A DNA stretch of 62,639 bases, taken from the NCBI GenBank assembly GCA_902385255.1, contig CABMEV010000008.1:1-62639 (forward strand), given 5' to 3'. This DNA comes from Candidatus Tiddalikarchaeum anstoanum. Lineage in GTDB: Archaea; Nanobdellota; Nanobdellia; Tiddalikarchaeales; Tiddalikarchaeaceae. The notes under the pieces were generated by a model. It was given only the letters and a program-made list of their open reading frames with translations, was not told the origin of the DNA and ran no database searches. The stretch's first letter is position 1, and the number at the start of each line of letters is the position of its first letter. The position numbers were made by a program, and so were the translations under genes. Shown piece by piece: positions 42,415-51,268 of the stretch.

Positions 42415-42546
42415 CTAATACCCATCTAATTCTGCTGAGCTTTCTTCTGATGCTTCATCTGGTTCTTCTGGCTCTTTTGGAATACCTGGAATTAATGGAG
42501 ATGGCATCGGCGGCGTTGGTATTTTGGGTTGCATTGAGTGTCTCAT
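42415..42546 (-). CDS. possible Pro-rich small protein, 43 aa
   Basis: ATG at 42546 opens a frame reading MRHSMQPKIPTPPMPSPLIP, then GIPKEPEEPDEASEES. The Pro-Lys motif resembles the Pro-rich linkers of the 818-residue protein (PSPKIPGM, PKEPG) and of the coiled-coil protein at 43887. Either a real small gene, or the surviving C-terminal tail of a lost larger gene. Confidence 0.4.
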   Translation of the reverse strand: MRHSMQPKIPTPPMPSPLIPGIPKEPEEPDEASEESSAELDGY

Positions 42547-42653
42547 CAATTAATAGCATTCTTTAAGTCTTTAAAGATGATTTGGTATTATAACCCAAAT
42601 ATGATGTCTAAAACGTTAATTTTTTAATTAAATGACCTTTTAGTATTAAATTT

Positions 42654-43022
42654 ATGAATAATTACTTGAAAATTATGCTCTACGGAGCACTAATATGGGT
42701 AGTGCCGTATGCACTCTCAATGGCGTTATTTCCTACAGGAATAATGACTACAATGCCGAATTTATTCAAGAATATAATGACACTAAGCGGTTCAATAACA
42801 GGACTAGTAGCGACAGTATTGTACTTCAAGAAGAGCAAGACGGATATTAGAGGAGCTTGGATTGTAGTTATAATATGGCTTGTAGTTAATTGGTTGCTAG
42901 ATTTCGCGCTATTAATGCCCTACACAGGATACGATTTTGGCAAATACTTCCTGGACATAGGAATATCATATCCGGCAATGGTAGTAGGTCCTTTAGCAAT
43001 AGCTTATACAAGCAAGAAATAA
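42654..43022 (+). CDS. four-span membrane protein, 122 aa
   Basis: Hydrophobic spans at about residues 8-26, 40-60, 68-88 and 100-118 with short loops, no charged pore motif and a Lys-Lys end. Family not recognised by name. It may be a small transporter or sensor subunit. It stands apart from its neighbours. Confidence 0.72.
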   Translation: MNNYLKIMLYGALIWVVPYALSMALFPTGIMTTMPNLFKNIMTLSGSITGLVATVLYFKKSKTDIRGAWIVVIIWLVVNWLLDFALLMPYTGYDFGKYFLDIGISYPAMVVGPLAIAYTSKK

Positions 43023-43105
43023 GTTATGTTTTAATTGATTTTTTTTATATTCCTTTATTTTTTTTCCAATAAATTTTTAAACCCGTCACTAACTCATTAA
43101 TAGTG

Positions 43106-43882
43106 ATGACTGGGTTTTTCAGAAACATATGGAAAAAATGGCATTTAGCCGTCGAATTAACACCTCTGTTAATACTTGTAATCACGCTCAAAATATTATC
43201 CCACCTCCTTGGGTTTGAAATAATATCATTTAATGCCTTATTCTCAAGCATAATTGCAGCTTCAACATTCCTGATAGGATTTCTGATATCAGGAGTAATC
43301 TCTGATTATAAGGAGAGTGAAAAATTACCTGGCGACTTAGCCTCAAGCATGGAAATACTGTTCGATGAAGCGTACATTTTGGATAAGAAGTATAAGAGTA
43401 AGCTTTCAAAGTCGTTCTATAACTTTCTGGTTCAATTTTTAGACTCGTTCAAGAGATGGTTTAACAAAAAAGAGAAAACGTTGAAATTATTTGACACCCT
43501 TAAAAAGATGAATGATTACTTTTTAGAACTTGAAAATACAGCCTCGCCTGCATCAATATCCAGGATGAAACTGGAACAACATAATATAAGAAAAATGATT
43601 ACCCGAATTCATACAATTAGGGAAACAAGTTTCGTACCTTCCGCTTACACTATTGTTGAAGTTTTGGCAATAATGTTAATATCCGCGTTGATTTTCCTGA
43701 AACTGGAGCCGTTTTACGAGTCAATATTCTTCGTATCATTAGTGTCTTTTATTGATTTGTACATGCTGGTTTTAATTAAGGACTTGGACAACCCTTTCGA
43801 ATACCCGGACTCAGGTGAGACAAAAACTGAAGTTTCCTTAAAGCCATTATATGATTTGGCAGAGCGTGTAAAGCATCAATAA
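43106..43882 (+). CDS. membrane protein, bestrophin/DUF4239-like (tentative), 258 aa
   Basis: Two N-terminal spans (about residues 15-35 and 45-65), a long charged helical cytoplasmic middle (70-185), and two C-terminal spans (about 188-232). The layout 2 TM - helices - 2 TM and the FLIGFLISGVISDYKESEKLPG segment recall DUF4239/bestrophin-like proteins, but the match is weak. TATA-like TTTTTAAAC is centred about 28 bases before the ATG at 43106, which I prefer to the GTG at 43103. Confidence 0.65.
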   Translation: MTGFFRNIWKKWHLAVELTPLLILVITLKILSHLLGFEIISFNALFSSIIAASTFLIGFLISGVISDYKESEKLPGDLASSMEILFDEAYILDKKYKSKLSKSFYNFLVQFLDSFKRWFNKKEKTLKLFDTLKKMNDYFLELENTASPASISRMKLEQHNIRKMITRIHTIRETSFVPSAYTIVEVLAIMLISALIFLKLEPFYESIFFVSLVSFIDLYMLVLIKDLDNPFEYPDSGETKTEVSLKPLYDLAERVKHQ

Positions 43883-43886
43883 ATAT

Positions 43887-44735
43887 TTATTTGCCGCTTT
43901 TCATTATTTCTTTTAATTTCTTTAGTTCCAGTAAAAGTTCATCCTTAAGTTCGATTAAATTTGTTGGCAGGTTCTTATTCAAAACAGGTGTCGTTACTGG
44001 ATTATTTTCCTTCTTCTCAACTCCCGGCACATTAAGAGGCATGTTTAGAGGAGGCTTAATTATAGCAATATTATTTGGTTGTACATTAACAGGTTTAACT
44101 GGCAGTTTTATGTTTTCAGGCGGTGCAGTAGGAGGTCTGTTTATAGGAGGTTTGCTAATAGAGATATTATCAGGCTGAATACTAACTTTAACAAATTGTT
44201 TTTCTGACTGAGCAGTAATTGGTTTAACTGGCATTTTAATATCATTATGTATGGTAATTGTTTTAATTGGTGAATTAACAGTATTTTGGCTATAATTAAT
44301 CGTTGGTTTTGAAATAATCTGGCTCATTGGTTTTATCGGCATTTGCTGATTAATTTGTTGACGTGCGCCTTCCTGCGAGTCCTCTGCTAATTTCTTAGGT
44401 GACTGTTTTAATAATATTTCAAGCTGCGAGCGTAAGTTTTCATTTTCCTTTTCCAGCCTTTCAAGGCGCTCATCGTATTCCATCTGTGCAGTCTCCACGC
44501 TGGCCATGAAGTTTGCATAAAACTCGTATAATGAATTTATCTTCTCTTCCATGCTGTAATTTTTATTTAATGCACCTATAAGTTTTTTTACGACATCTAA
44601 TTGTTCTTTATATTTTACATTAGGGGGAGTGTAATTTTTTGGCAATGATACAACTAACTTTTCAGATTTTCCGTTTTTCTCTTCAGTCTCATTTAAGAAT
44701 TTCTCAAGGTCTTTAGGTGTACTCGCATCTTGCAT
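43887..44735 (-). CDS. coiled-coil and Pro-rich protein, 282 aa
   Basis: N-terminal acidic region, a coiled coil at about residues 55-110 (DERLERLEKENENLRSQLEI), then a 130-residue Pro/Lys/Ile-rich linker built from degenerate repeats such as NISISKPPINRPP, NIKLPVKPV and NIAIIKPPLNMP. A final amphipathic helix follows (LKDELLLELKKLKEIMKSGK). That last helix resembles the ends of the proteins at 46725 and 48090, which suggests a shared docking tag. Convergent with the gene at 43106. Confidence 0.72.
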   Translation of the reverse strand: MQDASTPKDLEKFLNETEEKNGKSEKLVVSLPKNYTPPNVKYKEQLDVVKKLIGALNKNYSMEEKINSLYEFYANFMASVETAQMEYDERLERLEKENENLRSQLEILLKQSPKKLAEDSQEGARQQINQQMPIKPMSQIISKPTINYSQNTVNSPIKTITIHNDIKMPVKPITAQSEKQFVKVSIQPDNISISKPPINRPPTAPPENIKLPVKPVNVQPNNIAIIKPPLNMPLNVPGVEKKENNPVTTPVLNKNLPTNLIELKDELLLELKKLKEIMKSGK

Positions 44736-44833
44736 AAATAATAATAAAGCAGTTATTACTTATAAAAATACACAATCACTCTTTAATGGGTGGAAAAAAA
44801 CTAATTTAGGAAAAATCTCTTTAAAAAGATTTT

Positions 44834-46342
44834 CTAAGTTTTATTGTATATCGCTCTTTTTTGTTCTTTTTTCTCCCTAAATCCTCTTGGTACGAATACA
44901 GGTTCTCTTGTTTTTGGGTTTAGTCCTGTATAATACATGCATGTTGATTCAGTCATTGGTGTAGGAGTGAATAACTGCACTGATTCAGTATTTCCAAGTT
45001 GTTTAATCTTATTAGATAACTCTTTTGCTTCTTTGATTGTGGATCCTGGGTGTCCTGTCATGAAATAATATTTTAATTCCCCGCCCATTTTTTTAAAATT
45101 GTATACGAATGTGTCAAAATCACCCTTGTCCTTATTCATAAGTTTCAGCACTTTCTTGCTTACGTGTTCTGGTGCTATTTTCAGGCTTCCTGAGATGTGG
45201 TGTTGTATTAATTCTTTTATATATTCATTACTTGCAAGGTCGTAGCGCACCCCGCTCCTGACGTAAACGTGTTTTACTCCTTTTATTTTGCGCACCCTTC
45301 TTAACAAGTTGATTAATTTATTATTTGTCCTGTCTAATTTTGCACAGTCTATGCAGTTATTTCTGCACTTTTTGCAGTCCATCCCATACATATTCGCAGA
45401 TGGTCCTCCCAAGTCATCGATTGTGCCCTTAAAATTAGGCAGTTTCGTTATGCGTGTTATCTCCCTTATTATTGAGTCTTCGCTCCTGGATATTATCTTA
45501 TCACCCTGTAATAACCTAAGCGAGCAGAAATTGCAGTTCCCAATGCATCCCCTGTGCGTGACTACGCTGAAAGTGAATCCTTTCAAGTATGGAGAGTCTA
45601 CTTTTCTCGTATAAGGGAGTTCGTAGTACTCATCCAAGTCATGGCTTGTATAATCAGGGTATTCATATTGCAGTACAAACCAGTCTCCTGTTTTCTGCGC
45701 CAAGTTTTTATAATTGGAGAATGAGTTTTGCATATCGCAGAATTTCTCCTTAGAAGCAAAGACTTCTTCGAATGAAGGAATTATTGTAAAATTGCCAGGC
45801 GCTGTTTTTTCTCTTATGCATGTCCCTTTTATCCCTTTAAGGCTAAGGTTATTCTTCACCCTGTCTGCTATTTCAAGTATTTGTTTCTCACCATTCCCAT
45901 ATACGAGTATGTCAGTCTTGGAGTCGAACAGTATTGATTTTCGGACAGTGTTACTCCAATAGTCAAAGTGTGCAAAGCGTCTCATTGATGCTTCAACTCC
46001 CCCTATTACGATGATACTCCCTTTGAAATGCTGTTTTATCCAGTTGCTGTATACTATGACTGCCCTGTCCGGAACGTAAGGCATGTATGTTGTATGCGTG
46101 TCTTCGCTTCTTTTCTTGTTTAAAGGCGTGTAATTCCTTACCATTGAATCTATGCTTCCTGATGTGACTCCGAAGAAGAGTTTTGGTTTTCCTAATTTTT
46201 TAATGTCAGAATCGTTTTTTGGCATTGTTATTAATCCAACAGTGTATCCATATTTTTCAAGCAGTCTTTTGAGTATGGCAACCCCGCATAATGGGTAGTC
46301 AAAGAATGGTTCCCCTGTTACGAATATTATATCATAAATCAT
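44834..46342 (-). CDS. YgiQ-family radical SAM protein, 502 aa
   Basis: UPF0313/YgiQ. An N-terminal B12-binding-like domain (DIIFVTGEPFFDYP, VVIGGVEASMRRFAH) precedes the radical SAM core with the 4Fe-4S motif CIGNCNFC inside VTHRGCIGNCNFCSLRLLQG. A second Cys cluster CKKCRNNCIDC follows DDLGGPSANMYGMDC, a family hallmark. The later KIAPEHVS and TGHPGST motifs also fit. The reaction is unknown. Somewhat shorter than bacterial YgiQ. Monocistronic, divergent from a small membrane gene. Confidence 0.93.
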   Translation of the reverse strand: MIYDIIFVTGEPFFDYPLCGVAILKRLLEKYGYTVGLITMPKNDSDIKKLGKPKLFFGVTSGSIDSMVRNYTPLNKKRSEDTHTTYMPYVPDRAVIVYSNWIKQHFKGSIIVIGGVEASMRRFAHFDYWSNTVRKSILFDSKTDILVYGNGEKQILEIADRVKNNLSLKGIKGTCIREKTAPGNFTIIPSFEEVFASKEKFCDMQNSFSNYKNLAQKTGDWFVLQYEYPDYTSHDLDEYYELPYTRKVDSPYLKGFTFSVVTHRGCIGNCNFCSLRLLQGDKIISRSEDSIIREITRITKLPNFKGTIDDLGGPSANMYGMDCKKCRNNCIDCAKLDRTNNKLINLLRRVRKIKGVKHVYVRSGVRYDLASNEYIKELIQHHISGSLKIAPEHVSKKVLKLMNKDKGDFDTFVYNFKKMGGELKYYFMTGHPGSTIKEAKELSNKIKQLGNTESVQLFTPTPMTESTCMYYTGLNPKTREPVFVPRGFREKKEQKRAIYNKT

Positions 46343-46434
46343 AAGTTTTAATTAGTATTAATCAGTTATTTAGCTTATTAAACTTTTACTAACTAAATTA
46401 TTTAAATTCAGGGTTTATTACTTAATTAATAAGA

Positions 46435-46728
46435 ATGGCAGATATCCTTGGCAGTATTATATTACTCATTCTCGGATTAATCTTTCTCATATTAATTGCA
46501 GGACTTGTGTACTCAATTTTTATCATAACAGTATCATTTAGGAGGAACAAATTATTAGGGCTCATCCTTGCAAGTATTCTTCTAATCTGTATTTTTATAG
46601 GTTTAAACGGCAATATTGGCCCTTTCCTGTTTTTTGTGATGCTCCTTAGCGCGTACGGTTTGCTCCTCCTTATAAGACTAGTTTACACTATATGCGTTAA
46701 GAAGTTGAAGAAGAAAGTGAAAAGTTAA
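46435..46728 (+). CDS. small membrane protein, three spans, 97 aa
   Basis: Almost wholly hydrophobic: spans at about residues 5-30, 38-58 and 62-85, with a basic C-terminus (KKLKKKVKS). No family recognised. Its stop overlaps the end of the convergent pseudogene by 4 bases. Confidence 0.65.
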   Translation: MADILGSIILLILGLIFLILIAGLVYSIFIITVSFRRNKLLGLILASILLICIFIGLNGNIGPFLFFVMLLSAYGLLLLIRLVYTICVKKLKKKVKS

Positions 46729-47162
46729 CTTTCACTTTTCTCTTTTTGCTTTCTCTCATTAAACAATTTTTGCAGCTCTTTCACCAAATCTTCTCTTAAT
46801 GTTGTAGGGGATGAGTTCTTCGTCTCAGTAGGTGGTGTTTTTGCCTGTATTACAGGCTGCGTGTTAGTGCTGGTTTTCTCTTTTTCTATTTTTGTCATGT
46901 TTTCAGATAAATAGTTCATTCTAGTTTCCAAGTTGTCTATTCTTGGCTGTATTTGCTGAAGCGTGTTTGACAAGTATAACTATTTTTTGGTCTACGTCAT
47001 CTGATATCATATACACGGCTTTGACTATTTTTTCCAATACATCCGTCAACGCTGCTACTTTTTTTTTCAGTGTTGTTCGCTGTTGTCGTGTATTAACTTG
47101 GTGAAATCATATACTGGGTTTGTCTCTATGTTTTCAGCCATATTAATTAAGTAGTCATTCAT
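46725..47162 (-). pseudogene. frameshifted coiled-coil gene, paralogue of 48090-48488
   Basis: Three successive frames align in order with the intact protein at 48090. From ATG at 47162 the first frame gives YDFTKLIHDNS and then stops. The next gives VAALTDVLEKIVKAVYMISD. The last gives SNTLQQIQPRIDNLETRMNY and a normal C-terminus (LREDLVKELQKLFNERK). The intact copy reads FTKLIHDNS, STLSNIVEKIYMVVYLIS, then STIQQLNPRLDNLENKINY. Two frame changes are needed, the first beside a run of nine A. Real decay or assembly error are both possible. Confidence 0.8.
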
Positions 47163-47277
47163 TTTATTAATCTGTTTCTGTTTTTCGCGTTTTAGGTTAA
47201 TTTTATAGGTTAGAAACGATTTTTAATTTTAATAGTTTAATATTAAAAAAATAAATAAAAAAAAGTTTGATAAAAAT

Positions 47278-47589
47278 TTATTTCTTCTTGTGTTCTACGG
47301 TTTTATGTTCTGCTGTTTTGTGTTCTTTTTTCTTTCCTATTTCAAACAGTTCTATTCCTAGGAATAGTACGACTGACCATATTACTACGTTGAAGAAGAC
47401 ACTCACCCATATGATGTTGAATGGTGCTGCCACATCTGGACCAAGCACTGCTTGAGTAAGCCATGGAAATGGCAATCCCCAAAGGTTGGCGCCTAATATT
47501 GCGTAATATGGTGTCTGAAACAGTCCAGTTAATAGGGATATGCATAACCCTCCAATAACTGAATATATGATTTTAGTCTTTAATTCCAT
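47278..47589 (-). CDS. small membrane protein with EHK-repeat tail, 103 aa
   Basis: Two spans (about residues 7-30 and 60-82) and a short basic tail of repeated KEHKT-AEHKT-VEHKK units. No family recognised. The His/Lys-rich tail may bind metal or nucleic acid. Upstream gene at 47610 is on the same strand 20 bases away, so co-transcription is likely. Confidence 0.65.
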   Translation of the reverse strand: MELKTKIIYSVIGGLCISLLTGLFQTPYYAILGANLWGLPFPWLTQAVLGPDVAAPFNIIWVSVFFNVVIWSVVLFLGIELFEIGKKKEHKTAEHKTVEHKKK

Positions 47590-47609
47590 ATTTTTATAAG
47601 TGTTATTGA

Positions 47610-48059
47610 TTAATTATAAAACTTTTTTTTGCTAATCCTTACATTGTGGGTTATGGCATCATCTTTTTGTCTAATCTTGTCTTCAAGAATTTCCCCTTCA
47701 AGTTCTAATATTATTTTAGTCTCAGGCCATGCAACGTGTCCAAGCATTGCTGTTTTCCTTTTCAGCCAGTAATCTGTGTGTTCTGACTCGTTTTTTAATA
47801 CCTGCATTGTCGGCATTAACTCTTCTAAGCATATGTAGTATACTTCGTTGTATAAGTAGTTGTCAAATTGCGTTAATATATTCGTATTATCGGGTGCGAT
47901 TTGGGTTAAGTATGCGAATACGTATTTTGTTAATCGTTGAGTGTTTGTTTCTGGAATGTAAGTTATGCAGGCGTTCTTTAGTCTGGTTACTTCGTTGTAA
48001 AATTCATCCCAGTTTTTTTTAGGTATTATTATGTCAACTTTTTGCGTATTTTTAGCCAT
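47610..48059 (-). CDS. hypothetical protein, 149 aa
   Basis: No family recognised. Soluble, helical, with a Trp/Tyr-rich middle and a basic end (KKKFYN). Part of a same-strand run 48488 to 47278 with the coiled-coil gene upstream (30 bases away) and the small membrane gene downstream. Confidence 0.65.
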   Translation of the reverse strand: MAKNTQKVDIIIPKKNWDEFYNEVTRLKNACITYIPETNTQRLTKYVFAYLTQIAPDNTNILTQFDNYLYNEVYYICLEELMPTMQVLKNESEHTDYWLKRKTAMLGHVAWPETKIILELEGEILEDKIRQKDDAITHNVRISKKKFYN

Positions 48060-48089
48060 TACTTTCTTAGTTTAGTGGGCTAAATATTC

Positions 48090-48488
48090 TTATTTATAAA
48101 AGTTGTTTTCTTCTGATTTTCTTTTGTCCATTAATCCTTTTATCTCGCCTAGTACTTTGCTTCTTAGTGTTGGCTCTTTAACTGGTTCTTCTTGTTTTTG
48201 CGGTAATTGTGTAATTGCTGTTTTTTGTGCAAGTTCTGCTTTTTTCACGTCTTCTTCTAGGTAGTTTATCTTATTTTCGAGATTGTCTAGTCTCGGATTT
48301 AATTGTTGGATTGTTGATGATGTATAGTTAAGGTTGGTGTCCAAGTTTTCCGAGATTAAGTATACCACCATGTATATCTTTTCAACTATATTGCTTAGCG
48401 TGCTTATTTTCGTTTCCAGGCTTGCATTGCTGTTGTCGTGTATTAGTTTGGTGAAGCCTTCCAAGTAATTAGTTGTTATTTCATCCAT
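48090..48488 (-). CDS. coiled-coil protein with C-terminal helix tag, 132 aa
   Basis: Two helical segments with heptads (residues about 15-95), a short Gln/Pro-rich linker, and the C-terminal helix LRSKVLGEIKGLMDKRKSE. The linker and helix layout is shared with the frameshifted copy at 46725 and, more weakly, with the protein at 43887. I use the ATG at 48488 (MDEITTN); a TTG at 48509 would extend it by seven residues. Unknown function; a dimeric adaptor is a reasonable guess. Confidence 0.72.
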   Translation of the reverse strand: MDEITTNYLEGFTKLIHDNSNASLETKISTLSNIVEKIYMVVYLISENLDTNLNYTSSTIQQLNPRLDNLENKINYLEEDVKKAELAQKTAITQLPQKQEEPVKEPTLRSKVLGEIKGLMDKRKSEENNFYK

Positions 48489-48601
48489 TTTTTTTTGCGG
48501 TATTGTCAAGTGATTATCTGGTTAAAAATATTCTTACTATCCCATTTTCCGGCGGTGACGTAAAGGTTTAAAACCACCAAATTCACTTAGTAATATTTAT
48601 T

Positions 48602-48675
48602 GCTCTGATAGTCTAGCTTGGACAGAACTTCAGATTGCGGATCTGAAAACCGGGGTTCAAATCCCCGTCAGAGCG
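48602..48675 (+). tRNA. tRNA-Arg (anticodon GCG)
   Basis: Acceptor GCTCTGA/TCAGAGC; anticodon stem TCAGA/TCTGA with loop TTGCGGA; T-arm CGGGG-TTCAAAT-CCCCG; discriminator G. The D-stem GTCT/GAAC contains one C-A mismatch. Reads CGY codons. With the TCT and CCT genes, three of the arginine tRNAs are in this window. Confidence 0.92.
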
Positions 48676-48747
48676 TTTCTCTTTATTAGAACATTAAGTA
48701 ATAAAGCACCAAAAAGGATAAAAGGGCAGTATCTTTTCTAAAAAAAT

Positions 48748-49467
48748 ATGATGTTTAAACTGCCAAAACTCAGCCTGGAAGACGAGATGGTAAAAAGCGA
48801 ATTGGGAGAAGAACAATTAAACACGCTGAAAAAATACTCTAACGTTGGGACAATATATGAATTCTCCAATTATGAAGGGAGAAGAAAAATGTTCCCCTTC
48901 GGAATCTCAAACTATAATAAGATAATATACCTGCAACATTTCTCTAAAATAATGGAACTCAAAGACTGGGAAGAATTATACGAGCCATACCGTTACTCAT
49001 ACTACTTCAACCAGACATGGAGCAGCGAACACACATCATTATTCATGGAAAGTGTATTATCTAAAGGTGCAAAAATCGCCTTCTTCGTGCCTCCAAACAT
49101 CAAAACTTACACGGAAAACGGGAGAAAATATTACGTAACAAACCACGAATTAGAAATACTGGCAGAACATACCGGCTCCTTACAGGACCATTATTTCATA
49201 TTCGGACTATACAGCTTAATAAGCAAAGAAGACAAGGATAACATACTAAACTTCTATTCTAAAAACAACTTTAATGAATTCGGCAGCATTGAAGAACTGA
49301 CACGATGGACTGTCAGAGAAATAATATACAATTATAAAAAATACATGGAAGAGAAAGACTTGAATGAAGTAATACTAGACATAGTCAACGAGTGGAAGAG
49401 GAAAAGAGAGGAATATAAATTAGTTTGTTTTCAAAAAGCTTTTAAAGGTCTTTTTTCCCAAGATTAA
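48748..49467 (+). CDS. hypothetical protein paired with ART-like gene, 239 aa
   Basis: No family recognised. Soluble alpha/beta protein with aromatic-rich stretches (YEPYRYSYYFNQTWSSEH) and a charged helical C-terminal third. It ends 5 bases before the ART-like gene at 49473, so the two are surely co-transcribed. It could be the antidote, target or loader of that protein. ATG at 48751 is an alternative start. The pair lies just downstream of tRNA-Arg(GCG). Confidence 0.68.
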   Translation: MMFKLPKLSLEDEMVKSELGEEQLNTLKKYSNVGTIYEFSNYEGRRKMFPFGISNYNKIIYLQHFSKIMELKDWEELYEPYRYSYYFNQTWSSEHTSLFMESVLSKGAKIAFFVPPNIKTYTENGRKYYVTNHELEILAEHTGSLQDHYFIFGLYSLISKEDKDNILNFYSKNNFNEFGSIEELTRWTVREIIYNYKKYMEEKDLNEVILDIVNEWKRKREEYKLVCFQKAFKGLFSQD

Positions 49468-49472
49468 GAAAT

Positions 49473-50357
49473 ATGAACTTAAAAGATAAGATTTGCATAC
49501 CCTTGACTGAAATTTTGAAAAGGGCAGTGGTATACACTGAAAATGAAGATTTTTATACAAATCATAAAGGCGGACTATTATGGCGTTGCCATAATAAGAA
49601 TGCTAAAAAAGAGCTGAAATTCACTGCGCAAGAATTAAACCTGCAACTCGACAGCAAATACAACATAAAACCCGAATCATTGCTCGACTATGAAATAATA
49701 AAAAAACACGAATTTTACGGCAAATTCAGCAAAGAAATTCTAACAATACTCGCACAACAATATGACATCCATCTTGATGATGCAGGATGCGGAAACTGCA
49801 GATATTATATGAGTGACAACCTGTACAACCTGCTTGCAAAGTTAAAACTTGCACATAAAGATGAATCATTTGATTTCATTACTTATCACTTGGATATTGA
49901 AAATAAAAACGTGTCACACCCAAATTTCGAACCTGTTGTGAATATGCTACGAGAGCTGCCAGTACGAAAAGACTTGATGAGTATCATTAACTCATATATT
50001 TTCAAAACAATTAAAGAATACGTGCTAAAAACAGGAGTAGTATATAAAGGAATGTCAGCATATGATAACAAAACAGGCGTAGACTATTTCAAGAAAGATA
50101 TTGCAGAGAAAGGATTCAGTGAAAACCCAAAGCATGAGTTAATATGCTTATCTGGAGATGAAGAAGTATCTTCCCAATTCAGCAGCAACATATTAGAACT
50201 AGACCCTTCCAAACTAGAATTAGTGCCTTGCAAGTACAACAATCATGAAAGCGCGTTCATATTCCACAGGACAGAATTAGAAATAAGAACACCAAAGATA
50301 ACAAAAGAAAGCATAATTAAAATAAAACACATTCAGAAAAATATATTAAAGAGTTAA
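49473..50357 (+). CDS. possible ADP-ribosyltransferase-like protein, 294 aa
   Basis: The last 110 residues have the order of an R-S-E type mono-ADP-ribosyltransferase: GVVYKGMSAYD (usual YRG, here Lys), EKGFSENPKHELICLSGDEE (like the STS loop), an SQFSSNILEL strand, and FHRTELEIRTPKITKESIIKI, whose ExE resembles the catalytic E-x-E strand before the final beta strand. The first 180 residues are unrelated and include a Cys pair (CGNCRYY). Lys for the conserved Arg weakens the call. If right, it would modify a protein or nucleic acid using NAD. Convergent overlap of 12 bases with the TPR gene. Confidence 0.5.
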   Translation: MNLKDKICIPLTEILKRAVVYTENEDFYTNHKGGLLWRCHNKNAKKELKFTAQELNLQLDSKYNIKPESLLDYEIIKKHEFYGKFSKEILTILAQQYDIHLDDAGCGNCRYYMSDNLYNLLAKLKLAHKDESFDFITYHLDIENKNVSHPNFEPVVNMLRELPVRKDLMSIINSYIFKTIKEYVLKTGVVYKGMSAYDNKTGVDYFKKDIAEKGFSENPKHELICLSGDEEVSSQFSSNILELDPSKLELVPCKYNNHESAFIFHRTELEIRTPKITKESIIKIKHIQKNILKS

Positions 50358-50822
50358 TTTATCAGATATTTCCTTCTTAAGATTAATGAACAATTCATTA
50401 TCAGGGCCTAGAGCCAAAGCAGTATTAATATGCTCTAATGCTAATCTATATTTATTCAATTTAAACTCCACCTTGGCAAGATTAAACCAGAAATTTACAT
50501 TATTAGGGTCTAAATTTGCCGCGCAAGATATATTCTTCTCTGAATTATCATAATCTTTCAGCCTGAAATATAATAATCCTAAAAAGTTCCAGTACGCGGC
50601 ATCGGATGGGTCTAATTCTAATGCTTTTTTTACGCAAAGCACAGCTTCATCAACCCTGTACAAATTAGACAAAGTGAGGCCTTTGTTAAACCAGAAAGAA
50701 TCCTTATCCGGGCACAGCTTTACTGCTTCATCAAAACACTTTAACGCCTCATCGTACAACGCATTATCACATAAAGAAATTGCATGATTACTTAATTTCA
50801 CAGCATCATCATACTTGCTCAT
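50346..50822 (-). CDS. TPR-repeat protein, 158 aa
   Basis: Four 34-residue TPR units cover nearly the whole protein: ALYDEALKCFDEAVKLCPDK, YRVDEAVLCVKKALELDPSD, KDYDNSEKNISCAANLDPNN and NKYRLALEHINTALALGPDN. Such proteins hold partners together. Partner unknown. It follows a DUF1801 gene by 5 bases and probably shares its transcript. Confidence 0.92.
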   Translation of the reverse strand: MSKYDDAVKLSNHAISLCDNALYDEALKCFDEAVKLCPDKDSFWFNKGLTLSNLYRVDEAVLCVKKALELDPSDAAYWNFLGLLYFRLKDYDNSEKNISCAANLDPNNVNFWFNLAKVEFKLNKYRLALEHINTALALGPDNELFINLKKEISDKLTL

Positions 50823-50827
50823 AATTT

Positions 50828-51172
50828 TTATTTCTCTACAGGCTTACTTTTTTTCCTAACTAGCAATATTAGTTCTGCAAGTTTTTTCTCATCAACGTCA
50901 CCAGCTGATTTGAACTCCAAATGCTTCATAGTCTTCCCTGTACCTGAGAATAGCTTGGCCTCTTCATCAGACAGTCCTAGTACTGAAAAGCCCATATTAA
51001 CCTGACCCTTTAAAGCAACAATGTAATACAAGTTTTCATAACCTATAACGCCATATTTCATCTTCTCAGTAATTCCAGGCAGTGTTTTAAGTAAGAATCC
51101 CCTCAACTTGTTGATTATCTCAACCTTTAAAGGCCTCTGCCTGTCAATATACTCCTTAACATCATTATCCAT
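50828..51172 (-). CDS. DUF1801 (YdhG/YjhG-type) protein, 114 aa
   Basis: The family pattern is visible: YIDRQRPLKVEIINKLRGFL, a central MKYGVIGYENLYYIVALKG (usual M.YG.P.f...g..v..a..K) and FSGTGKTMKHLEFKS, the standard SGTGKxMRHLK end. Function of DUF1801 is not known; the fold is similar to iron-sulfur-cluster-assembly-like helical bundles. It stands at the head of a two-gene unit with the TPR gene. Confidence 0.85.
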   Translation of the reverse strand: MDNDVKEYIDRQRPLKVEIINKLRGFLLKTLPGITEKMKYGVIGYENLYYIVALKGQVNMGFSVLGLSDEEAKLFSGTGKTMKHLEFKSAGDVDEKKLAELILLVRKKSKPVEK

Positions 51173-51268
51173 AATAGTTAGAAAAAAACAAGTTTGTGAA
51201 ATATAACCTTTTTGTTTTAAAAAAACAAAACTTTTTTTAAAGACTAATCTCTACTTTCCATATTATCT

